A stretch of 64,000 nucleotides of DNA, taken from contig CAWFGW010000010.1 of assembly GCA_963815495.1 (NCBI GenBank), positions 62,001 through 126,000 on the forward strand. The letters are read 5' to 3'. The DNA comes from CAWFGW01 sp963815495. GTDB lineage: Bacteria; Bacteroidota; Bacteroidia; Cytophagales; JAAEPT01. The translations under genes were made by a program, and so were the position numbers. Below, in pieces: positions 1 through 9,270 of this stretch. Below the pieces are notes generated by a model, which saw only the letters and a list, made by a program, of their open reading frames with translations, was not told the DNA's origin and searched no databases. Numbering within the stretch: the stretch's first letter is position 1; the number at the start of each line of letters is the position of its first letter.

Positions 1-1107
1 ACTGTCGTTAAACTAAGTAACGACCAATTTCAATTTGTCGAAGGTCCCGCATGGGACGGCCATAAAAGCATCTATTTTTCTGATCAAAATGGAAGCAAAA
101 CAATAAAGTATAATACCGTAACAAAAGCCTTTAGTGTCATAGTAGAGCAATCCAATGGTTCAAATGGAATGATGTTTAATCTGGACAATAATTTAGTAAT
201 ATGTGAAGGATATACCAGTAAAGTAATTGAACGGGATACGAATGGAATATACTTACAAACCTATGCAGATAAATATAATGGTACTGTATTTAACCGTCCA
301 AATGATCTTTGTTTAGATGGAAAAGGTGGGATCTACTTTACTGATCCAACTTGGGAAAACTGGGTTCCCCAAGTAGAAAAGCGCCTGTATTATAGAACTC
401 CTCAAAATACCATAATCGCCTTGGTCAATGATTTAGATAAACCCAATGGTGTTATTCTTTCGAAAGATGGAAAAACACTTTACTTAGTGGATTCTTCTAC
501 TCCCGATGTGAGAGCATATGATGTCCTTACTGATGGCACACTAACAAACAAAAGGCTTTTTGCTACTCTCAAAACTCCAATTGGTCAAGAAAACACCTCT
601 GGGGGAGATGGGATGACAGTTGACTCAGATGGCAATGTATATATCGCCAATTCTTTAGGCATTCAAATCTTTGATAACATGGGCTTATATATGAAAACAA
701 TAAATGTACCTGAATCTTGTACTAATTGTACTTTTGGAGGTTCTGAAATGAAAACTTTATTCATAACTGCAGGAAAAAATTTATACTCAGTTGAATTGAA
801 TGTCACAGGTTTAAGATATCCTTTCGACTTAGATGTAGTAACCACTGTACCTTCAGTTATGGAAAGTTACGATGTTTCCATTTCACCAAATCCAGTAATT
901 AACTATACCGCAGAAATAAAAGCTCGAGATTTTGATTTAAAAAATTCCGCCATAGAGCTTTTTTCAACAGATGGAATTAATATGAAGCATTTATTCAAAG
1001 TTGAAAATGAAAATATAAAGTTTGATACGACATTGTCTGAGGGTGTTTACTTTTTAATACTAGCTGACAAACAAAAAACGAATACAATTAAAATTATCAT
1101 CAATTAA
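1..1107 (+). CDS. SMP-30/gluconolactonase-like beta-propeller protein with T9SS sorting domain (5' partial)
   Basis: The frame is open from base 1, so the gene starts upstream; 368 codons are visible. The first visible residues include the family motif EGPAWDG followed by YFSD, and further on NDLCLDGKGGIYFTDPTW, both typical of SMP-30/gluconolactonase/LRE beta-propellers, which hydrolyse sugar lactones or related esters using a bound divalent metal. From about visible residue 287 the protein changes to a type A type IX secretion sorting domain (ISPNPV, then GVYFL, ending KIIIN), so it is probably exported through the outer membrane and anchored or released there. Substrate cannot be told. An internal ATG at 169 is not the true start because the conserved propeller begins before it. 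Confidence 0.85.
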   Translation, partial: TVVKLSNDQFQFVEGPAWDGHKSIYFSDQNGSKTIKYNTVTKAFSVIVEQSNGSNGMMFNLDNNLVICEGYTSKVIERDTNGIYLQTYADKYNGTVFNRPNDLCLDGKGGIYFTDPTWENWVPQVEKRLYYRTPQNTIIALVNDLDKPNGVILSKDGKTLYLVDSSTPDVRAYDVLTDGTLTNKRLFATLKTPIGQENTSGGDGMTVDSDGNVYIANSLGIQIFDNMGLYMKTINVPESCTNCTFGGSEMKTLFITAGKNLYSVELNVTGLRYPFDLDVVTTVPSVMESYDVSISPNPVINYTAEIKARDFDLKNSAIELFSTDGINMKHLFKVENENIKFDTTLSEGVYFLILADKQKTNTIKIIIN

Positions 1108-1173
1108 TAAAGCGTAAGAATCTAAATGCATTCATATTAGAAACTATTTCTAGTTTAGTCTGTTATGCTTATT

Positions 1174-1935
1174 ATGATGAGCAAAAAAATCATAGTAATA
1201 CTAGCCCTAGTGGTTATTTGCATCGCTTGCGAAAAAGAGGAGGAACCATCATTAAAAAAATCTAGCACTTCAGCAGGAAACACACAAGACACCTCTTCCC
1301 TAATTACAAATAGAGATACCTCTATAGTCACAATTAACAAGGATACCTTATACTGGGGTACTTATAAAGGTGTAGCTGTCAACGGTAAAGATAACTCTTG
1401 TGCACTGTTAATCCATATTGCCTCTGACACATCTGGTTCATGCTCCGTGATAATTAACAATGAGTTATTCGTGTTATCATTTGATACTTCATTGTTGGTA
1501 GGAACCAATCGAATCGTTGAATATGTAGCAGAAAATATTTCACTTTCAATAACGACTACTAAAGATGGTATTCATCCAAAAGTCTCAATTAATTTTAACA
1601 ACATTGCGTTTGAAGTTTATATAATGAAAGAAAAAGCTACTGAAAAAGTAAATGTATACACAGGAAATTGGGTAGCTACAGTAAAAACGCCCATCAATAG
1701 TTTTGAAGAAAAGGGGATTTGGTGTGTGGTGCATAATAATAAAACCATACTTGGCTCAAATGGCGAAGGTCCGGTTATTGGTACTATTTCCTCTTCTGGG
1801 ATATATTCTGGGACACATAACAACGGGACATTTACTGGCTCAAAAACCAATTCAACTCTTGATGGTACTTTCACTTGGTCTGCTTTCGGTTTAAGTGGCA
1901 TTGGAGATTGGCAGAGTCAACAAGTGAACTTTTAG
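1174..1935 (+). CDS. Putative surface lipoprotein, unknown function
   Basis: The N-terminus is a hydrophobic stretch ending in a lipobox (CIAC) about 18-20 residues from the start, followed by EKEEE. An acidic run directly after the lipidated Cys resembles the Bacteroidota lipoprotein export signal for the cell surface. The rest is Ser/Thr/Asn-rich with no motif I recognise; the C-terminal third has repeated Gly/Thr-rich strand-like segments (TISSSGIYSGTHNNGTFTGSK) suggesting a small beta-sandwich or barrel. ATGs at 1165, 1174 and 1177 are all possible; 1174/1177 give the more usual M-S-K-K signal peptide start. It follows the SMP-30-like gene by about 60 bp on the same strand. Confidence 0.65.
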   Translation: MMSKKIIVILALVVICIACEKEEEPSLKKSSTSAGNTQDTSSLITNRDTSIVTINKDTLYWGTYKGVAVNGKDNSCALLIHIASDTSGSCSVIINNELFVLSFDTSLLVGTNRIVEYVAENISLSITTTKDGIHPKVSINFNNIAFEVYIMKEKATEKVNVYTGNWVATVKTPINSFEEKGIWCVVHNNKTILGSNGEGPVIGTISSSGIYSGTHNNGTFTGSKTNSTLDGTFTWSAFGLSGIGDWQSQQVNF

Positions 1936-1951
1936 TTTTGCTATGATAATA

Positions 1952-2947
1952 TTAATTTTTTATAGCTTCACACTTCTCAATTAACGCAACCACCGCTATC
2001 GCATCTAATGGTTTCACAGGGTTAGGTTTACCCTGACGAATAGCTTGAAATAATTCTTCATAAAATTGCGTATATTTTCCTTTTTCTAACTTTAAAGGCT
2101 CAATCAGCCCATTAGGTTGGTAATGAAGAATTTCTTCCTCAATAACTTTATCAGGCATAAAACGTACCCCTAGTTCTTTTAAAACACCTTCTTGGACATC
2201 TGGGTTTTCCTTAATATAAGTTCCCTTTTCTGTATCTACTTTCAAGCGGTAAGAATGACTGCAGGACATACTTGCCTTCAAAATAATTTTTATACCTTTT
2301 GTTTTAAATTGAATCTCGAAGCTATCATCCGCCTTAGCTACTTTCCGTTGTTTTAGTATATCAACATGGGTAAGCTCTAATTTGTCCCCAAAAAGAACCA
2401 GCATTTGATCAATGAGGTGACTTCCTAAGTCATATAAAATTCCATTCCCCTTTCCTTCTAGCTCTTTCCAACCTTTTAGATAATCACGAAACCGATCGAA
2501 TCGGGATTCTATTTCATAGATTTTAACTCCAGAACTCACCAAATTTTTCAGCCAAAGAAAATCACTATCCCACCTACGATTATGGAAAACAGATAAGGTC
2601 TTACCTACTTTATCAGCTAAGGCTGTTAACTCTTCAGCTTCCATAACTGAAACTGTGAATGGTTTTTCTACCACCACATGTTTACCTGCTAATAAAGCTG
2701 CTTTAGCTTGTGAATAATGCAATTGATTAGGCGTGGTAATAACAACCAATTCTATATTATCATCACTTAAAACCATTTTAAAGTCCCTCAATATTTCAAC
2801 ATTTGGAAAATCCTCCTTGGATTCTGATTTAGTACGCTCATGTACTGCTACAATTTCATACTCGTTTAAACAGTTTAACAGAGGTGCGTGAAATACTTTG
2901 GCAGACATGCCATAGCCCACAATAGCAACTTTAATTGGATTAATCAT
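1952..2947 (-). CDS. Gfo/Idh/MocA family NAD(P)-dependent oxidoreductase
   Basis: 331 residues, normal for the family. An N-terminal Rossmann fold begins VAIVGYGMSAKVFHAPLL, with the G-x-G-x-x-(A/S) dinucleotide-binding loop, and the family motif EKPF follows near residue 95. The C-terminal half is the alpha/beta substrate domain with the GILYDLGSHLIDQ segment, in which the His is the usual catalytic residue. These enzymes oxidise or reduce sugars, inositols or related alcohols; the substrate is not predictable here. It stands alone, convergent with the upstream lipoprotein and divergent from the PhnA gene. Confidence 0.9.
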   Translation of the reverse strand: MINPIKVAIVGYGMSAKVFHAPLLNCLNEYEIVAVHERTKSESKEDFPNVEILRDFKMVLSDDNIELVVITTPNQLHYSQAKAALLAGKHVVVEKPFTVSVMEAEELTALADKVGKTLSVFHNRRWDSDFLWLKNLVSSGVKIYEIESRFDRFRDYLKGWKELEGKGNGILYDLGSHLIDQMLVLFGDKLELTHVDILKQRKVAKADDSFEIQFKTKGIKIILKASMSCSHSYRLKVDTEKGTYIKENPDVQEGVLKELGVRFMPDKVIEEEILHYQPNGLIEPLKLEKGKYTQFYEELFQAIRQGKPNPVKPLDAIAVVALIEKCEAIKN

Positions 2948-3040
2948 TTAGTTAAATTAAATAAAAACAAAGAGGTCTAAAACTCATGCAAATATAGTTT
3001 TCAATAAATTTGAGTACTTTAGATTTCCCAAAAACAAAGT

Positions 3041-3622
3041 ATGAATATTAAATCCGAATTATTAAAACGAAGTGGTGAAAAGTGTGAGCTCTGTGGTGGA
3101 ACTGATGACTTAACTACTTACGAAGTAGCACCGATAAAAAAAGACGATGTTGATGACCATATTTTAGTTTGTGGAACTTGTTATGATCAAATCGAAAACC
3201 CAGAGAAAGCAAATCCTAAGCATTGGCGCTGTTTAAATGACAGCATGTGGAGTGACGTTCCTGCTGTTCAAGTAATGGCATGGCGAATGCTGACCCGTTT
3301 ACGTGGTGAAGGCTGGCCTGTTGACTTGCTCGAAATGCTCTATTTAGATGAAGAGACCCTGGCATGGGCAAAAGCTACTGGTGAAGGTGTGGAAGAAAAT
3401 GACAGTGCTAAACACAGAGACAGCAATGGTGTAATACTTCAGTCAGGGGATACTGTAGTTCTTATAAAGGATTTAGATGTGAAAGGAGCTACATTCACAG
3501 CAAAAAGAGGTACTGCTGTAAGAAATATTTCTCTTGTTCATGATAACACTGAACATATTGAAGGACGTGTAAATGGGCAACAGATTGTAATATTGACGAA
3601 GTTTGTAAAGAAGTCGAATTAA
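3041..3622 (+). CDS. phnA: PhnA/YjdM family zinc-ribbon protein
   Basis: 193 residues. The N-terminus holds a zinc ribbon with CxxC pairs at Cys15/Cys18 and Cys44/Cys47, and the central segment has the LRGEGWPVDLLEMLYLDEETLAWA type sequence typical of PhnA. The C-terminal 65 residues match the small SH3-like PhnA domain (SGDTVVLIKDLDVKG, then GRVNGQQIVILTKFVKK). Although named for alkylphosphonate loci, members outside phn operons have no settled role, and no C-P lyase genes are nearby. The stop codon lies inside the loop of a hairpin shared with the convergent SulP gene. Confidence 0.85.
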   Translation: MNIKSELLKRSGEKCELCGGTDDLTTYEVAPIKKDDVDDHILVCGTCYDQIENPEKANPKHWRCLNDSMWSDVPAVQVMAWRMLTRLRGEGWPVDLLEMLYLDEETLAWAKATGEGVEENDSAKHRDSNGVILQSGDTVVLIKDLDVKGATFTAKRGTAVRNISLVHDNTEHIEGRVNGQQIVILTKFVKKSN

Positions 3623-3634
3623 CTCGACTTCTTT
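3607..3634. terminator. Bidirectional hairpin between phnA and the SulP gene
   Basis: Perfect 11-bp arms (aaagaagtcga at 3607-3617, tcgacttcttt at 3624-3634) around a 6-base loop that contains the phnA stop codon. It ends about 15 bp before the convergent SulP stop codon. The run of T after either arm is short, so termination strength is uncertain. Confidence 0.6.
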
Positions 3635-3648
3635 ATCTCTATAAAACA

Positions 3649-5169
3649 TCAGTCTTTAATCACTTCATGTTCTGGATCAAACACATTGATGACAATCATT
3701 TCTCCAGCGTCAGCTAATATTTTTTGGCAATCCGGACTTAAGTTTTTAAGATGTACTTTTTTCCCCACCTTCTTGTAGCGTTCAGTAATTGAATTTAATG
3801 CTTCAATCGCTGACATATCAACCACTCGGCTTTCTTCAAAATTGATTACAACTTCATTAGGGTCATTTAGCACATCAAACTTATCATTAAAAGCAGTAAT
3901 AGAACCAAAGAATAAGGGACCGTAAATTTCATAATGTTTCCGCCCCTCTTGATCAATAGACTTTCTAGCACGAATTCGTTTCGCGTTGTCCCAAGCAAAA
4001 ACTAATGCAGCTATTATCACCCCTATTAAAACAGCTAAAGCTAAATTATGTAAAAACACCGTCACCAAAGTGACAATAACCATTACAAAAATATCCGATT
4101 TGGGCATTTTATTAAACGCTTTAAAACTAGCCCATTCGAATGTTCCTATCGAAACCATAATCATCAAACCTGTTAAAGCAGCCATCGGTAATTGCTCAAT
4201 TAAGCTTGCTCCAAACATGATAAACATCAACAACATTATTGCAGCCACAATACCAGATAAGCGTGCTCTTGCACCATTGGATGTATTAATTAAACTCTGA
4301 CCAATCATAGCACAACCGCCCATTCCAGAAAAAAGACCTGAAAGTATGTTTGCTGCACCTTGGGCTACTGCTTCTTTATTTCCTCTTCCGCGTGTTTCTG
4401 TAATTTGATCAACAATATTAAGTGTCAGCAGACTTTCAATAAGTCCAACTCCTGCGACTATAGCCGCATAGGGAAAAATGATTTGTAAAGTTTCAAATGT
4501 CCAGGGAATATTTGGAATATGAAAAGGTGGAAAACCACCTTTAATGGATGCAATATCTCCAACAGTTTTAGTGTCAATATCAAAGAAAACTACTAAACCA
4601 AAAATGGTAAGAATAGCTATTAAAGCAGCTGGTAACGATTTATTAATGCGTGGAAGTCCCCATATAATCAACATAGTAATCCCTACCAAGCCTAACATGA
4701 TATATAAAGGTGTACCCGTTAACCAATTGCCATCATCACTTTTAAACTGCACTAACTGTGAAGAGAAAATGATTACAGCTAAACCATTAACGAACCCAAA
4801 AATTACTGGTAATGGTACTAATCGCATCAGTTTACCTAGCTTTAAAAACCCAGCAGCAATTTGTATAAGGCCAGCAAGAATAACTGTTATAAAAACATAT
4901 TCTACTCCATAGTCTTTTGCCAAAACAACAATCACCACGGCTATGGCTCCTGTTGCTCCCGAAATCATACCTGGTCGACCACCTAATATCGAAGTTACTA
5001 ACCCCATCACAAAGGCTGCATATAAACCAGTTAAAGGCGACAAGCCCGCTATTAATGCAAAAGCGACTGCTTCAGGTACTAAAGCCAAGGCAACTGTTAA
5101 CCCTGATAATACTTCTGTTCTGTAGTTTACTTTTTGAGAAAAGTCAAAAAGATTCAAATATTTATGCAT
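3649..5169 (-). CDS. SulP family inorganic anion transporter with STAS domain
   Basis: 506 residues. The first about 400 form the polytopic SLC26/SulP membrane domain (LTVALALVPEAVAFALIAGLSP at the N-terminus, later GLFSGMGGCAMIGQSLIN). The last about 100 form a cytoplasmic STAS domain (NEVVINFEESRVVDMSAIEAL). Family members carry sulfate, bicarbonate or other anions, often with sodium or protons. The substrate here is unproven; bicarbonate or sulfate are both plausible. No carbonic anhydrase is adjacent. It lies on the same strand as the flotillin-like gene and argH, with a 107-bp gap. Confidence 0.9.
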   Translation of the reverse strand: MHKYLNLFDFSQKVNYRTEVLSGLTVALALVPEAVAFALIAGLSPLTGLYAAFVMGLVTSILGGRPGMISGATGAIAVVIVVLAKDYGVEYVFITVILAGLIQIAAGFLKLGKLMRLVPLPVIFGFVNGLAVIIFSSQLVQFKSDDGNWLTGTPLYIMLGLVGITMLIIWGLPRINKSLPAALIAILTIFGLVVFFDIDTKTVGDIASIKGGFPPFHIPNIPWTFETLQIIFPYAAIVAGVGLIESLLTLNIVDQITETRGRGNKEAVAQGAANILSGLFSGMGGCAMIGQSLINTSNGARARLSGIVAAIMLLMFIMFGASLIEQLPMAALTGLMIMVSIGTFEWASFKAFNKMPKSDIFVMVIVTLVTVFLHNLALAVLIGVIIAALVFAWDNAKRIRARKSIDQEGRKHYEIYGPLFFGSITAFNDKFDVLNDPNEVVINFEESRVVDMSAIEALNSITERYKKVGKKVHLKNLSPDCQKILADAGEMIVINVFDPEHEVIKD

Positions 5170-5276
5170 CGAAATTTGTGCTAGGTAGTAAGATTATTTT
5201 TGAAAATTTCTGGATTTCAAAAAACCAAGTTGCGAAACTAGGGTTTTTGGCTTTCAAATCACATTATCTCAACTAA

Positions 5277-5696
5277 TTAATCCGTATTAGAGGTGATGTT
5301 TTTGTTTGATTCGTAATCGGAGTATAGTCTTTGGGCTTCCTCTAAACTCACTTTTCCTAAGTCCATAGTAGCCGCTTCTCTAAAGCTAATCTTTTGATTA
5401 TTTACTTTTCCTTCTACTATTATTTGAATCAGCTTCAAGGGATTGCCTCCTGCTATTGCATGAGCCTCTAAATAGTGTGGTTTAACTAAAAATTGATGTT
5501 TATTTGCCAGCTCTAATGCATTAAGTAAATCTTCAGTCAAGGTTTTCTTTACTGACATCGCACACATTTGCCTAATAGTCAAATTAATTCCACGCTTGAT
5601 CATTTTATCTTTCCAATAAGCTAGTATTCCTAGTATTAAACCAATACATGAAAAAAAGACGAAAACAATAACTATTGGAATAGGTATCTCTGACAT
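5277..5696 (-). CDS. Short flotillin-A-like (FloA N-terminal region) membrane protein
   Basis: 139 residues: one N-terminal membrane segment (about 7-27) followed by a soluble part. The order LEAHAIAGGN, then ISFREAATMDLGK, then LEEAQ resembles the first third of FloA/UPF0365 proteins, which have LEAHYLAGGN and a similar A-x-x-DLAGRD-x-LEAV segment. FloA proteins are about 330 residues with a C-terminal oligomerising coiled coil and are membrane-microdomain scaffolds; that part is missing. Only 107 bp separate this gene from the next, so it is not a frameshifted full gene. The start codon overlaps the argH stop by one base (TAATG), implying translational coupling. Family link is my reading of the motif, not a search result. 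Confidence 0.6.
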   Translation of the reverse strand: MSEIPIPIVIVFVFFSCIGLILGILAYWKDKMIKRGINLTIRQMCAMSVKKTLTEDLLNALELANKHQFLVKPHYLEAHAIAGGNPLKLIQIIVEGKVNNQKISFREAATMDLGKVSLEEAQRLYSDYESNKNITSNTD

Positions 5697-7033
5697 TATT
5701 TTAGAAGCGCGTTGATTGCTTGTTCAACTTTTTCAAAATGAAACCCTTTCAACACACTATCAAGTTGTTGTTGAATATTTGCATTGCATAAATTACCTAT
5801 ACTTCCTTCATGGGTGTGATTAATATCCATCTTGGGTTCATAGGTTCCAGCTTCAATGTCCTGACCAATTTTTTTGTAGGCATCTCGGAAAGGAACACCT
5901 TGTAGCACCATTTCATTGACTACTTCTACGCTGAATACGTATTTATACTTTTCATCTTTTAAGATATCCTCTTTCACAATGACATTTTCAAGCATGAAAC
6001 CAGTCATTTCTAAACAATCATTTAAAGTTTTGAATGACGGAAAGAATTGTTCTTTTAACAATTGCATTTCACGATGATAACCAGATGGTAAGTTGTTGGT
6101 GAGCGCACTAATATTGGTTGGTAAAACCGTTAACAAGTTGCATTTCCCACGAATTAACTCAAACACATCAGGGTTTTTCTTATGGGGCATAATGCTTGAG
6201 CCTGTGGTTAACTCCTTGGGAAAGGTGAGAAATCCAAAGTTTTGATTCATATACAAACACACGTCCATAGCTAATCGTGCTAAAGTTGATGCAATGGATG
6301 CAATAGCATAGGCTACCACACGCTCTGTTTTACCCCGACTCATCTGAGCGTAAACCACATTATAATTTAAGTCATCAAAACCTAATAGTTTAGTGGTCAT
6401 TGTTCGATTTAAAGGAAAAGATGAACCATAACCTGCGGCACTACCTAAAGGATTTTTGTTGGCTACTTTATATGCTGCTTGGAGTAATATAAGATCATCG
6501 ACTAAACTTTCAGCATAAGCACCAAACCAAAGTCCAAAAGAAGACGGCATAGCTACTTGCAAGTGAGTATAACCTGGAATTAATACCGTTTTATATTTTT
6601 CACTTAATGTTAATAGTGTTTCAGTCAAAGCAGAGGTGTTTTCTACCACAGTTTGTATTTGGCTTCGTGTATATAGTTTTAAGTCCACCAACACTTGATC
6701 ATTACGACTACGTCCACTATGTATTTTTTTTCCTACTTCACCCAAACGAGCAGTCAACAACATTTCTACCTGGCTATGTACATCCTCCACTCCTGCTTCA
6801 ATCGCAAATTCACCAGACAAAATTTCAGCATGAATATTTTTCAGTTCTTGCTGTAAAATTGTCAACTCATTTTTTTCTAACAAACCAATGGATTCTAACA
6901 TTTCAATATGAGCCAAAGACCCTTGTACATCAAAAGTAGCTAACTCCATATCGAGCTGTGCATCATTACCCACAGTGAATTCTTCAATTCGTTTTTCTGT
7001 ACTATATGATTTTTCCCAAAGTTTTGTAGCCAT
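5696..7033 (-). CDS. argH: Argininosuccinate lyase
   Basis: Catalyses the last step of arginine synthesis, splitting argininosuccinate into arginine and fumarate. 445 residues, full length for the family. The fumarase/aspartase superfamily signature GSSIMPHKKNPD is at 278-289, including the catalytic Ser loop, and HSGRSRNDQ is at 105-113; the GYTHLQ segment with the active-site His is at 154-159. No other arg genes are in the window, so the pathway is split across the genome. It is the first gene of a short transcription unit with the flotillin-like gene. Confidence 0.97.
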   Translation of the reverse strand: MATKLWEKSYSTEKRIEEFTVGNDAQLDMELATFDVQGSLAHIEMLESIGLLEKNELTILQQELKNIHAEILSGEFAIEAGVEDVHSQVEMLLTARLGEVGKKIHSGRSRNDQVLVDLKLYTRSQIQTVVENTSALTETLLTLSEKYKTVLIPGYTHLQVAMPSSFGLWFGAYAESLVDDLILLQAAYKVANKNPLGSAAGYGSSFPLNRTMTTKLLGFDDLNYNVVYAQMSRGKTERVVAYAIASIASTLARLAMDVCLYMNQNFGFLTFPKELTTGSSIMPHKKNPDVFELIRGKCNLLTVLPTNISALTNNLPSGYHREMQLLKEQFFPSFKTLNDCLEMTGFMLENVIVKEDILKDEKYKYVFSVEVVNEMVLQGVPFRDAYKKIGQDIEAGTYEPKMDINHTHEGSIGNLCNANIQQQLDSVLKGFHFEKVEQAINALLK

Positions 7034-7359
7034 ATCGCTGTGTTTATTCTTCTCCCCAGATTTGTGGAATTTATTACTTAACTAAAGTTTAAAGTTAGTC
7101 TTAATAGAGAAATAAAGAAAATCAATTATCACCTAAGAATCGCTTAAAAGACATTTTGTCTTAAAAATAGATAATAAATTTATTTTGGTCTCGGCTTTGT
7201 TAACCGATCTCGTGGTAATCAATTTAATGTGTTAAATAATTAAATAGCTCGTTGCTTTGATTGTGTCTATTTGAACTACCCAAGACACCACAAAAACCAA
7301 GGGCAAGTTATTTTACAATTATTGTTAACCAATATATAATTAAAAGCGTATTAAGAGTC
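7034..7359. other. Intergenic region upstream of argH
   Basis: About 325 AT-rich bases between the divergent argH start and a small possible ORF. I see one small hairpin (aagacattttgtctt, 7147-7161) and no convincing full TTTG-N19-TAnnTTTG promoter. Regulatory sites for argH are expected here, but I cannot identify an ArgR-type box with confidence. Confidence 0.4.
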
Positions 7360-7494
7360 ATGTTAGAATTAATGAAAACTGTTTTGAAAAACATGAGCCA
7401 CGATGCTCAGTATTTCAAGAAAGAATTTACAAAAGCTCAAAAATGGCTTTCTGAAGAAGAATTCTTAGAATTGAAAAACTATCTCAATCAGTGA
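7360..7494 (+). CDS. Possible small protein of 44 residues
   Basis: A short frame from ATG 7360 (or ATG 7372) to TGA. The product is charged and helical: it begins MLELMKTVLKNMSHDAQ and has KAQKWLSEEEFLELKNYL near its end, which reads like an amphipathic helix rather than random translation. The frame can be extended upstream to 7261, but that part has poor composition. No family recognised. It may be a real small protein or a chance ORF in an otherwise empty 568-bp gap. Confidence 0.35.
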   Translation: MLELMKTVLKNMSHDAQYFKKEFTKAQKWLSEEEFLELKNYLNQ

Positions 7495-7540
7495 TAGCGA
7501 ATAATCCAATGCTTGAAATAGAAGAGGTCACTAATAAAAA

Positions 7541-7578
7541 ATAAAAAAATGGCTGTCCAAATTAATTTGGACAGCCAT
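7541..7578 (-). terminator. Rho-independent terminator of rny
   Basis: Perfect 30-bp palindrome at 7549-7578 (arms atggctgtccaaatt and its complement), with a run of seven A on the plus strand just before it, which is the T-run of the minus-strand transcript. It lies 23 bp past the rny stop codon. Confidence 0.85.
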
Positions 7579-7601
7579 TAATTAACACTAAGCAAATTTA
7601 C

Positions 7602-9185
7602 TTACTTAGCAAAGTTAATCGCTCGCATCTCACGTATTACAGTCACTTTTATTTGACCAGGATATTGCATTTCATTTTCAATTTTTTGAGAAATTTCAAA
7701 TGATAAAGTTCCTGCCTTTTCATCAGTCACATTTTCTGCATCAACCATCACACGTAACTCACGGCCTGCTTGTATAGCATAACACTTACTCACCCCTTCG
7801 AACGATAAGGCTGTTTCTTCTAACTCTTTTAAGCGTTTGATGTAAGATTCCATTACCTCTCTTCGAGCACCAGGTCGAGCACCTGAGATGGCATCACACG
7901 CCTGCACCACAGGAGCAATCATACACGTCATTTCAATTTCATCGTGGTGAGCACCTATTGCATTACAAATATCTGGGTGTTCGTTGTATTTTTTAGCCAA
8001 CTCCATACCAGCAATAGCGTGTGGTAATTCTTGATTTTCAGCTACTTTACCAATATCATGTAATAGACCTGCTCTTTTTGCTTGCTTCACATTCAAGCCC
8101 ATTTCAGCAGCCATTATTGCACACATGTTAGAGACCTCACGGGAGTGTTGCAGCAAGTTTTGACCATACGATGAACGGAAACGCATGCGACCGACCATTC
8201 GAATTAATTGTGGGTGCAGTCCGTTGATGTTCATATCAATACAGGTACGCTCACCAATCTCCATAATCTCTTCATCGATATCTTTGAAGGTCTTATTTAC
8301 GATTTCCTCAATACGGGCAGGGTGAATACGTCCGTCTTGAACTAAACGGTGTAAGGAAAGTCTAGCCACTTCTCTACGAACAGGATCATGTCCTGAGATT
8401 ACAATTGCCTCTGGTGTGTCATCTACGATAATTTCAACTCCAGTAGCTGCTTCTAAAGCACGAATATTTCGTCCTTCACGACCGATAATCTTTCCTTTAA
8501 TATCATCACTTTCGATGTTAAAGACAGACACACAGTTTTCAATGGCATGCTCCGTTGCTGTACGTTGAATCGTGTCAATCACAATTTTCTTTGCTTGACG
8601 AGTAGCAGTCTGGCGAGCTTCGTCTTCAATGTTTTTGATAACCATAGTCGAACGAGACAAGGCCTCATTCTTCATAATATCCATCAATTGTTCGGTTGCT
8701 TCTTCCGCTGTTAAAGATGCGATTTTCTCCAGTTTAGAAGCTGACTCCAGCTTCATCTTCTCAGCATCTTCTTTTCTTTTCTTTACAATTTCTAACTGAG
8801 CAGTTAAGTTTTCTTGTAGACTTTCTATTTCTGCTTCTCTTCGGTCTAACTTATCAACTAATACTTTCAAATCAGACTGTTTGTCTTTTAAAGCTTGTTC
8901 TGATTTTATAAGTTCTTCTTTACGCTGACTAGTTTCTGCCTCAAAGTCAGCCTTCATTTTAATGAATTTTTCTTTGGCTTCAAGAATTTTCTCTTTTTTA
9001 ATTCCCTCTTGTTTCCCTTCTGCTTCTCGCACTATAAGCTGCGCTTTTTCTTTTGCATCAGCTTCAATTTTTTTTGCTCGTTCTTGAGCTTCAAGTTCTA
9101 GTTTGTTATTTTCTTTATTCCCTAGAAATCGTGCAGCTCCAAACCCTATTGCGAGTCCTATTACCGCGACAATTGCTTCTATCAT
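7602..9185 (-). CDS. rny: Ribonuclease Y
   Basis: 527 residues, full length. Order: N-terminal membrane anchor (about 1-20), a long charged coiled coil (about 25-190), a KH RNA-binding domain with GREGRNIRALEAATGVEII, then an HD phosphodiesterase domain with HSREVS and GLLHDIGK carrying the metal-binding His-Asp pair. RNase Y is a membrane-bound endonuclease that starts mRNA decay. It is last in the order pheT, coiled-coil gene, zapA, rny, an arrangement common in Bacteroidota, and is followed by a strong terminator. Confidence 0.97.
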   Translation of the reverse strand: MIEAIVAVIGLAIGFGAARFLGNKENNKLELEAQERAKKIEADAKEKAQLIVREAEGKQEGIKKEKILEAKEKFIKMKADFEAETSQRKEELIKSEQALKDKQSDLKVLVDKLDRREAEIESLQENLTAQLEIVKKRKEDAEKMKLESASKLEKIASLTAEEATEQLMDIMKNEALSRSTMVIKNIEDEARQTATRQAKKIVIDTIQRTATEHAIENCVSVFNIESDDIKGKIIGREGRNIRALEAATGVEIIVDDTPEAIVISGHDPVRREVARLSLHRLVQDGRIHPARIEEIVNKTFKDIDEEIMEIGERTCIDMNINGLHPQLIRMVGRMRFRSSYGQNLLQHSREVSNMCAIMAAEMGLNVKQAKRAGLLHDIGKVAENQELPHAIAGMELAKKYNEHPDICNAIGAHHDEIEMTCMIAPVVQACDAISGARPGARREVMESYIKRLKELEETALSFEGVSKCYAIQAGRELRVMVDAENVTDEKAGTLSFEISQKIENEMQYPGQIKVTVIREMRAINFAK

Positions 9186-9270
9186 TTGTGTTAATTTATA
9201 TGGTGGATACTAAACCCTTCGTAACGAAAAATCGAGATAAAAATCACTGAGGCTTAACCAATAAATTGAA

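Noticed and set aside
3986..5276. Plus-strand ORFs over the SulP transporter
   Set aside because: They are antisense readings of a well-conserved membrane protein gene with no family signature of their own.
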